Part shown: in pieces, positions 1-4,816 of the stretch
How positions within the stretch are numbered: position 1 is the stretch's first letter
Layout: the number at the start of each line of letters is the position of its first letter
Assembly: GCA_025934475.1 (NCBI GenBank)
Contig: JAICXZ010000169.1
Span: 1 to 6,917 of the forward strand
Direction: 5' to 3'
DNA from: Mucilaginibacter sp.
GTDB taxonomy: Bacteria > Bacteroidota > Bacteroidia > Sphingobacteriales > Sphingobacteriaceae
DNA length: 6,917 nt
Translations under genes and position numbers: made by a program
The notes under the pieces: model-generated
Told to the model about the DNA's origin: nothing
The model's input: only the letters and a program-made list of their open reading frames with translations
Database searches by the model: none

Positions 1-80
1 AAATATGAAATGCTTCATAATAAAATATCGTTATATGGAATTTATATAAAACAATATGAAAAAACACCTATAATAAATTA
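1..80. other. AT-rich segment before a truncated gene
   Basis: Sixty-seven of these 80 bases are A or T, whereas the next 80 bases are about 59% A+T and the rest of the window is similar to that. All three forward frames were considered. Frame 1 is open from base 1 to 201 but gives a K/I/N/Y-rich peptide typical of random AT-rich DNA, and after about base 80 it only shadows the real frame. Frame 3, used by the downstream gene, has stops at 6, 18, 21 and 57. A small hairpin is possible at 5-18 (ATGAA, 4-nt loop, TTCAT). I recognise no gene here. It could be foreign or rearranged DNA, or an assembly-edge artefact. Confidence 0.5.
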
Positions 81-908
81 TACGTCGAAGATGCTGCCAT
101 TCAAAAGGGTGGCGAATGGGATGTATTTACAGGCAAGCTACCCAATAAATTATTTGTTCAGGACCTTGAGAAACCGGTTTCCAAGATCGCCGACAGCCTG
201 ATCATTTCTAATCCATACTTCCTGGGAGGTACGCAGACGTTTAAGCAACCTTTTAGTTTGCAGATCAAGTGCTCCGAAACGGGTGCAAAGATCTACTATA
301 CCATTGACGGCTCCACGCCAACCGGCAACTCAACATTGTATACTGCGCCAATTAACATATCAAGCACGACAACGGTAAAAGCTATCGCGGTAAAAAATGA
401 CAAAAGCAGTTTTGTCGATCAGGGCACATTCAGCAAAATCAGGGACGATATTAAACTAACGCTCCGCAATAAGTATCTGCCAAATTATGCCGGGGATGGC
501 GACGAAACGCTGATCGACGGTTTGCATGGTACTACCAACTGGAAGGTGGGCCACTGGCAAGGTTACCAGGTTAGCGACCTGGATGCCGTTATCGATATGG
601 GTACGATAAAACCAATCAAATCAGTAAGCATTGGCACTTTGCAGGATGTTGGCTCCTGGATCGTATTCCCAAAACAGGTAGAATTCTATACATCCGACGA
701 CGGCCAAAATTTTAAACTGGCTGCAACTGTGCCAACCAAAATAGATATAAAAGCGCCGAACGCTCAAACGCAAGAATTTAAGGCCGACCTGAATTTGAAG
801 ACAAGATATATCCGGGTAGTTGCCAAACAATACGGACCGCTGCCGGAGTGGCACGAAGGCAAAGGACAACAATCGTACATTTTTGCCGATGAGATAACCA
901 TCGAATAA
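60..908 (+). CDS. 5'-truncated secreted glycan-active protein, C-terminal FN3-associated and F5/8 type C-like domains
   Basis: The frame is open from the in-frame TGA at 57-59 to TAA at 906-908. Convincing protein-like sequence begins near base 81 (YVEDAAIQKGGEWDVF), but there is no in-frame ATG, GTG or TTG until the TTG at 258. A start at 258 would cut into the domain, so this looks like the surviving C-terminal part of a larger gene. From about base 250 to 430 lies a chitobiase/FN3_assoc-type beta-sandwich (AKIYYTIDGSTPTGNSTLY, then TTTVKAIAVKND). From about 490 to 905 lies a discoidin-like module (DGLHGTTNWKVGHWQGYQ, DLDAVIDMG, GSWIVFPKQVEFYTSDDGQNF, RYIRVVAKQYG). This pair is known at the C-terminus of Bacteroidota GH20 beta-hexosaminidases and other secreted glycosidases, where it binds or positions glycans. 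No catalytic domain remains, so the parent enzyme class is not determined. It may be a pseudogene remnant or an artefact of a broken contig end. Confidence 0.65.
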   Translation, partial: KNTYNKLYVEDAAIQKGGEWDVFTGKLPNKLFVQDLEKPVSKIADSLIISNPYFLGGTQTFKQPFSLQIKCSETGAKIYYTIDGSTPTGNSTLYTAPINISSTTTVKAIAVKNDKSSFVDQGTFSKIRDDIKLTLRNKYLPNYAGDGDETLIDGLHGTTNWKVGHWQGYQVSDLDAVIDMGTIKPIKSVSIGTLQDVGSWIVFPKQVEFYTSDDGQNFKLAATVPTKIDIKAPNAQTQEFKADLNLKTRYIRVVAKQYGPLPEWHEGKGQQSYIFADEITIE

Positions 909-922
909 GACTTGCAAAAGTC
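909..922 (+). other. Small hairpin directly after the stop codon
   Basis: GACTT-GCAA-AAGTC forms a perfect 5-bp stem with a GNRA-type tetraloop, starting at the base after the TAA of the upstream gene. It is followed by AAATGATAATT rather than a T-run, so it is not a classical intrinsic terminator. It might protect the 3' end of the mRNA. The TTG in its loop region could instead be a -33 element for the next gene. Confidence 0.3.
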
Positions 923-944
923 AAATGATAATTAGTTAACTTTA
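912..944 (+). promoter_or_regulatory. Candidate Bacteroidota-type promoter for the DUF4870-like gene
   Basis: TTG at 912-914, a 22-nt spacer, and TAACTTTA at 937-944 resemble the Bacteroidota promoter pattern (TTG, about 17-23 nt, TAnnTTTG), with one mismatch in the last base of the -7 element. Transcription would start near 950, leaving an mRNA leader of roughly 25 nt before the ATG at 974. The -7 element overlaps the end of the left arm of the inverted repeat at 926-972. This is an inference from motif matching only. Confidence 0.35.
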
Positions 945-972
945 ATTAACCAATGCAATAAACTAATTATCA
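926..972. repeat. Perfect 12-bp inverted repeat before the start codon
   Basis: TGATAATTAGTT at 926-937 is exactly complementary in reverse to AACTAATTATCA at 961-972, with 23 nt between the arms. The right arm ends two bases before the ATG at 974, where a ribosome would bind. As DNA it could be an operator around the candidate -7 element; as RNA the right arm could be sequestered in a stem, although the left arm lies upstream of the predicted transcript start and would only be present in readthrough RNA. Confidence 0.7.
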
Positions 973-973
973 G

Positions 974-1357
974 ATGGAACCAGAACATAATGTATCATCA
1001 GCTGATAATGGAAAAACTGTCGCCATTATCAGCTATTTAAGTATCGTTGGCTGGCTTATTGCCTATTTGGCTTTCCACAACGAAAAGAAAACCGAACTCG
1101 GGAGTTATCATTTGCGGCAAACCCTGCTTTTTTATATCGCCTGCTTTGGCGTCTATATTATATGGTCGGTAATAGTAGTTGCTTTCCTTTTATCCTTGAG
1201 TTTAAGTTTGGCCGGGCTAGCCTGGGTTTTGAGCTGGGTGCTATATATCGGTGTACTTGTTTTATGGGTAGTTGGCTTTATCGGAGCAATTAACGGTGAA
1301 AAGAAACCAATCCCTTTCATCGGCGAAAAAGCACAATCGATATTTAAGGGGATCTGA
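974..1357 (+). CDS. DUF4870 / Tic20-like small membrane protein
   Basis: This complete 127-residue protein starts at ATG 974 and stops at TGA 1355-1357, with no clear Shine-Dalgarno sequence, as is common in Bacteroidota. The N-terminus is short and polar. Hydrophobic segments follow at about residues 15-34 (VAIISYLSIVGWLIAYLAF), 50-79 and 82-106, so three membrane helices are likely. Family-like features are the GKTVAIISYLSIVGW opening, the conserved-looking SYHLRQTL at 44-51 after the first helix, and the C-terminal GAINGEKKPIPFIGEKAQ. These fit the DUF4870 (Tic20-like) family, whose bacterial members have no established function. The Tic20 name refers to a distant relation to a chloroplast import component and should not be read as evidence of protein import. 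It appears to be monocistronic: a likely own promoter lies upstream and a convergent gene follows 10 nt after the stop. Its leader and first codons contain an unusual set of inverted repeats. Confidence 0.8.
   Translation: MEPEHNVSSADNGKTVAIISYLSIVGWLIAYLAFHNEKKTELGSYHLRQTLLFYIACFGVYIIWSVIVVAFLLSLSLSLAGLAWVLSWVLYIGVLVLWVVGFIGAINGEKKPIPFIGEKAQSIFKGI
1000..1034. repeat. Second perfect 12-bp inverted repeat, inside the coding start
   Basis: AGCTGATAATGG at 1000-1011 is the exact reverse complement of CCATTATCAGCT at 1023-1034, with an 11-nt loop. It covers codons 9-21 of the DUF4870-like gene. It shares the TGATAAT core with the repeat at 926-972, and a stem of 12 bp with several G-C pairs so close to the start could affect translation. 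Chance is possible, but two such repeats within 110 bp are striking. Confidence 0.6.
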
Positions 1358-1369
1358 TTAGATATTTTT
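1352..1369 (+). terminator. Weak possible terminator between convergent genes
   Basis: ATCT at 1352-1355 pairs with AGAT at 1360-1363 around a 4-nt loop, followed by A, T, A-type bases and a run of five T at 1365-1369. The stem is only 4 bp and A-T rich and overlaps the TGA stop, so termination efficiency would be low. It is listed because it is the only terminator-like element in the 10-nt gap between the convergent stops. Confidence 0.2.
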
Positions 1370-2246
1370 ATTCGCCCTCCAGTTGCTCCTTTGCCGATTT
1401 TAATTTCTCCAATTCGGCAGTTGGTAAAACTGGATATTTTAGTTTAAGTGACTTTAAGGTATCCAGGATAATTGATGAAATGGCAATACGCGAAAACCAT
1501 TTTTTATCAGCCGGTATAATGTACCATGGCATTTCCGGGCTCGCTGTTTCCCTGATGGCTTCCTCGTAGGCGCTCATATAGTCATCCCAATATTTCCGTT
1601 CCTCAACATCCGAGAGCGAAAACTTCCAGTTTTTGGATGGGTCATCAATCCTTTCAACAAATCGTTCCTTTTGTTCATCTTTTGAAACATGCAGAAAGAA
1701 TTTAATGATAACCGTGCCGTTGCGATAGAGATGTTTTTCGAAATCGCGTATGCTTTCATAACGGTATTTCCAGAAATTCTTCTCTAACTCTTTCGGGCCG
1801 AGTGGTTTGGGCAGGTTCTCTTTTTCCAATAATTCAGGATGGACTTTTGTTACCAGCACATTTTCGTAATGTGAACGGTTGAAAATGCCTATCCTTCCCC
1901 GTTCGGGTAAAGCCTTATAATGCCGCCATAAAAAGTCGTGCGCATATTCCTCGGAGCTCGGCTGTTTAAAACTGTAAACCTCGCATCCCTGGGGATTAAG
2001 CCCTGACATGGTGTGTTTGATGGCACTGTCCTTGCCAGCTGCATCCGTCGCCTGGAAAATGATTAATAATGCGTAACGCTTCGATGCGTATAGTTCAGTT
2101 TCTACTTCAGCAGTCATCTGAATCAGCTTTTCAAGTTCACCTTCCGCTTCTTCTTTTTTGTAGCCGGCCGAATAATCCGGGGCAAAGTCGCGTAGCGAAA
2201 ACCTCTGTTCGCCTGTTATTCTGAACTTGTCTGCGATAGATTTCAT
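1368..2246 (-). CDS. Polyphosphate kinase 2 family protein (polyphosphate:nucleotide phosphotransferase)
   Basis: PPK2 enzymes move phosphate between inorganic polyphosphate and nucleotides in the cytoplasm, often phosphorylating AMP or ADP. The 292-residue length is normal for a one-domain member. Residues 59-73 give a beta strand and Walker A-type loop (ALLIIFQATDAAGKD, with K72 and D73). Residues 74-95 read SAIKHTMSGLNPQGCEVYSF then KQ, typical of the family. HDFLWRHYKALPERGRIGIF at 103-122 followed by NRSHYENVLV covers the Walker B/Asp-Arg region, and the lid helix region with ERKYWDDYMSAYEEAI lies nearer the C-terminus. The pattern is closest to class III PPK2 (AMP and ADP acceptors), but class assignment by eye is inference. 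The usual first Gly of the Walker loop (QGMDAAGKD type) is Ala66 here. The start at 2246 is the first ATG after an in-frame TAA. The gene is divergent from the PBP gene and convergent with the DUF4870-like gene, so it is probably transcribed alone. Confidence 0.92.
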   Translation of the reverse strand: MKSIADKFRITGEQRFSLRDFAPDYSAGYKKEEAEGELEKLIQMTAEVETELYASKRYALLIIFQATDAAGKDSAIKHTMSGLNPQGCEVYSFKQPSSEEYAHDFLWRHYKALPERGRIGIFNRSHYENVLVTKVHPELLEKENLPKPLGPKELEKNFWKYRYESIRDFEKHLYRNGTVIIKFFLHVSKDEQKERFVERIDDPSKNWKFSLSDVEERKYWDDYMSAYEEAIRETASPEMPWYIIPADKKWFSRIAISSIILDTLKSLKLKYPVLPTAELEKLKSAKEQLEGE

Positions 2247-2302
2247 TAAAAAATGGTATTTACTAAGTTAACCTAAAATTTATGCTTTAGTGTGCCGTTA
2301 TT

Positions 2303-2310
2303 TATATTTG
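2303..2310 (+). promoter_or_regulatory. Bacteroidota -7 promoter element for the PBP gene
   Basis: TATATTTG is a perfect match to the TAnnTTTG -7 consensus of the Bacteroidota housekeeping sigma factor. It lies 45 nt before the ATG at 2356, so transcription would begin near 2316 with a leader of about 40 nt. The -33 region is weak: only TTTATG at 2279-2284 lies at a suitable distance. The 109-nt gap must also hold the promoter of the divergent ppk2 gene, for which I see only a 7-of-8 match (TAAATTTT, minus strand, 2275-2282). Confidence 0.55.
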
Positions 2311-2334
2311 CCGCTCACGCTGTGATTTAGCGGC
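2310..2334. repeat. Inverted repeat at the PBP transcription start region
   Basis: GCCGCT at 2310-2315 and AGCGGC at 2329-2334 are exact reverse complements separated by 13 nt. Arm centres are 19 bp apart, close to two helical turns, and the left arm begins at the last base of the -7 element. This placement suits a repressor operator better than an RNA hairpin, because the predicted transcript start falls near the end of the left arm. Function is inferred. Confidence 0.4.
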
Positions 2335-2355
2335 GAATTTTACATCTTTACCCAA

Positions 2356-4704
2356 ATGTTTCGTGAAATAAAAAACAGGTTTTTTCGCTATATAGTTATC
2401 CTTATTTACTCCATTATCATATTCTTTTGCGCCATCGAGCTCAACTTTTTATGGTTGTTTGGCTATTCGCCAACGATGGACGACATTAAAACCCCCACCA
2501 TGTCGGTCGCTTCCGAGGTTTACTATGCAGACGGTAAACTGATTGGTCGTTTCTACAAAGAGAACCGCTCCCCTGTCGAGTTCAAAAAAATATCGCCCGA
2601 CCTGGTCAATGCGCTCATCGCAACCGAGGATGTACGTTTCTACAAACACGGTGGGGTCGATTTCTATGGCTTCCTCACCAGTATGCTTTCCACTGCCAAA
2701 GGCGACAGGCGCGGTGGTAGTACCATTACCCAGCAGTTGGCCAAAAACCTGTTTGCAACACGTAAAAAGAAATCGCAGGGACTGGTGAAACATATCCCTG
2801 TTATCCGGACGGTGGTATTCAAGATCAAGGAGTGGATCACTTCGTTCGAAATTGAGCACGTGTATAACAAGCAGCAGATCCTGGAATTCTATTTTAATAC
2901 CGTTCCGTTCGGCAATAATTCGTTTGGTATTAAATCAGCATCACTAAAATATTTTAATAAGACGCCGGATTCCGTGTCTCAATCACAGGCAGCTTTACTT
3001 GTTGGGATGCTGAAGGCTACTTCAACCTATAATCCTATCCGTAATCCTGAAAAAAGTACCGATCGCCGCAATACGGTTTTGGGCCAGATGCAGAAATATG
3101 GTTACATCACCAAAGCACAGTATGACGATGATATTAAACAACCACTCAACCTTGATTTGAGTTATACAGAAGACAACTCCCAGGGCGATTCATATCTGCG
3201 TCGTGCCGTTGAAAAATGGCTAAGCAAATGGTGTAAGCAAAATGGTTATGACCTTTATAGCGATGGCTTGAAGATTTATACCACCATCGATTCGCGCCTG
3301 CAGCAATATGCTGAAGAGGCCGTTGCCGAAAAGATGAAGATGCTCCAGAAACGTTTCTACAACCTTTGGGGCAATAAAACGCCATGGCGCGATCTGAGCG
3401 GCAATATCATCCCTGACTTTGCATTAAAGGCCGAAGAGAAGTTGCCTGTTTATAAGATACTGGACCGCAAGTTTCATGGCGATACCATTCCGATCAAACA
3501 GTACTTCGAGAAGAAAAAGAAGATGCGGATATTCTCGTGGAACGGCGACCGCGACACTATGTTCTCATCTGTCGATTCTATAAAGTACTACGCTAAAATC
3601 CTGAACACCGGTATGATGACCATCGAGCCATCCAGCGGGAAGATCAAGGTATGGGTGGGCGGTATCGATCATCGTTATTTTAAGTACGACCACGTGAACC
3701 AGGCCAAACGCCAGGCGGGTTCTACATTTAAGCCTTTTGCCTACGTTACTGCGCTGGATAACGGCTACACTCCTTGTGATAAGTTTACCGACAAGCCCGT
3801 GTCCATCAGCTTTATGGATAATGGCAAACCTGATGTTTGGGCGCCCCAAAACGCAAACTTCCAATTTAGCTACATGGATATGTCATTACGCTGGGCAATG
3901 GGTAAGTCTGTTAATTCCATCACCGCGCAATTGACTGAAAAAGTCGGCTGGGATAAGGTAGTTCAATATGCCCATAAATGCGGCATCGAAAGTCCATTGA
4001 AATCGGTGCCTTCTGTATCATTGGGCTCCAATGATGTGTCGGTTTATGAAATGACACGTGCTTATAGTACCTTTCTGAACAAGGGCGATCGCATCGATCC
4101 AATATTGGTAAGCAAGATTATTGATCAGGATGGCGATGTAGTTGCCGAATTTACCTCTAAGAAAACACCGGTGCTAAGTCCGGAAACTGCCTGGCTGATG
4201 CTCTATATGTTCAGAGGCGGTATGGAAGAACCAGGCGGCACGTCGCAGGCTTTGTGGGAGTATAACGATCTGTGGAAGTCGGGAAACAATCAGATCGGCG
4301 GTAAAACAGGCACCTCCTCAAAATATGTGGATGGCTGGTATATGGGTATTACGAAAGACCTGGTGACCGGCATCTGGGTGGGTTGTGATGACCGCAGCGT
4401 TCATTTTACCAGCTCTGAAACAGGTGAAGGTTCGCATACGGCGTTGCCGATCTTTGGTGCATTTATGTCGAAGGTTTATGACGACCCACACAGTGGCTAT
4501 ACCCGCGGGCCGTTCCCAAAACCTTGGGTTAAGATCACCAAGAGCTATGATTGCCCTTCGCCGCGTATTGATACCGATACCGGCGAGCTGGTGACGGATA
4601 CACTTAACATGCCACCGGATTCAGCGTTGAAAATGCCATCTGATGAGGAAAATCCGGAGAACAAAAACCCTGACAATAAACCGCAGGAACAACAAAAGCC
4701 GTGA
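2356..4704 (+). CDS. Class A penicillin-binding protein (PBP1A-type, glycosyltransferase and transpeptidase)
   Basis: This bifunctional peptidoglycan synthase polymerises lipid II into glycan strands and cross-links the stem peptides in the periplasm. The 782-residue protein has a cytoplasmic start (MFREIKNRFFR), one membrane anchor at about 12-35, then a GT51 domain: EDVRFYKHGG at 91-100 (E91 is the expected catalytic Glu), RRGGSTITQQLAKNLF at 118-133, and ILEFYFNTVPFGNNSFG ending near 191. The transpeptidase domain has all three motifs: STFK at 456-459 (S456 nucleophile), SVN at 518-520 and KTGT at 650-653. A charged linker with Lys-rich stretches (about 320-400) lies between the domains, as often seen in Bacteroidota members. 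The C-terminus after about 750 is a low-complexity Pro/Asn/Glu/Gln/Lys tail, probably disordered. All catalytic motifs are intact, so it should be active. It corresponds to mrcA/ponA-type genes; the exact symbol is uncertain. It has its own likely promoter and is followed by an envelope gene in the same direction. Confidence 0.96.
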   Translation: MFREIKNRFFRYIVILIYSIIIFFCAIELNFLWLFGYSPTMDDIKTPTMSVASEVYYADGKLIGRFYKENRSPVEFKKISPDLVNALIATEDVRFYKHGGVDFYGFLTSMLSTAKGDRRGGSTITQQLAKNLFATRKKKSQGLVKHIPVIRTVVFKIKEWITSFEIEHVYNKQQILEFYFNTVPFGNNSFGIKSASLKYFNKTPDSVSQSQAALLVGMLKATSTYNPIRNPEKSTDRRNTVLGQMQKYGYITKAQYDDDIKQPLNLDLSYTEDNSQGDSYLRRAVEKWLSKWCKQNGYDLYSDGLKIYTTIDSRLQQYAEEAVAEKMKMLQKRFYNLWGNKTPWRDLSGNIIPDFALKAEEKLPVYKILDRKFHGDTIPIKQYFEKKKKMRIFSWNGDRDTMFSSVDSIKYYAKILNTGMMTIEPSSGKIKVWVGGIDHRYFKYDHVNQAKRQAGSTFKPFAYVTALDNGYTPCDKFTDKPVSISFMDNGKPDVWAPQNANFQFSYMDMSLRWAMGKSVNSITAQLTEKVGWDKVVQYAHKCGIESPLKSVPSVSLGSNDVSVYEMTRAYSTFLNKGDRIDPILVSKIIDQDGDVVAEFTSKKTPVLSPETAWLMLYMFRGGMEEPGGTSQALWEYNDLWKSGNNQIGGKTGTSSKYVDGWYMGITKDLVTGIWVGCDDRSVHFTSSETGEGSHTALPIFGAFMSKVYDDPHSGYTRGPFPKPWVKITKSYDCPSPRIDTDTGELVTDTLNMPPDSALKMPSDEENPENKNPDNKPQEQQKP

Positions 4705-4706
4705 TA

Positions 4707-4768
4707 GTCCGAAGTGTTAAATTTCGGCTACAAATAATAATGTTCGGATTCGAACTGTTATATTTCGG
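4707..4768. repeat. Imperfect 21-bp direct repeat with phased TTCGG motifs
   Basis: The unit at 4707-4727 and the unit at 4748-4768 agree at 17 of 21 positions (shared core CGAAnTGTTAnATTTCGG), with a 41-bp offset. A further TTCGG lies between them, so TTCGG starts at 4723, 4743 and 4764, steps of 20 and 21 bp, about two helical turns. Each unit also contains a 7-of-8 match to the -7 promoter consensus (TAAATTTC at 4718, TATATTTC at 4759). CCGAA at 4709-4713 can pair with TTCGG at 4723-4727 as a short hairpin, but no T-run follows. It occupies the 112-nt gap between the PBP gene and the zincin-propeller gene and may regulate the latter. Confidence 0.5.
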
Positions 4769-4816
4769 AAGTAAATCATATTTCACAGTTTAACCAATAC
4801 CCCCTGTTGACTGATC

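Noticed and set aside
10..201. 63-residue forward open frame at the left edge
   Set aside because: The first part is AT-driven, and from about base 80 it is out of frame with the sequence that encodes recognisable domains, so it is a shadow.
621..917. 98-residue minus-strand open frame
   Set aside because: It lies wholly opposite the discoidin-like domain, whose plus-strand frame has clear family features.
2449..2859. 136-residue minus-strand open frame
   Set aside because: It is antisense to the GT51 domain of the PBP gene and shows no domain-like sequence.
4709..4727. Hairpin CCGAA/TTCGG as PBP terminator
   Set aside because: The stem is only 5 bp plus a G-U pair and is followed by CTACAAATAATAA, with no T-run; the direct-repeat explanation fits better.
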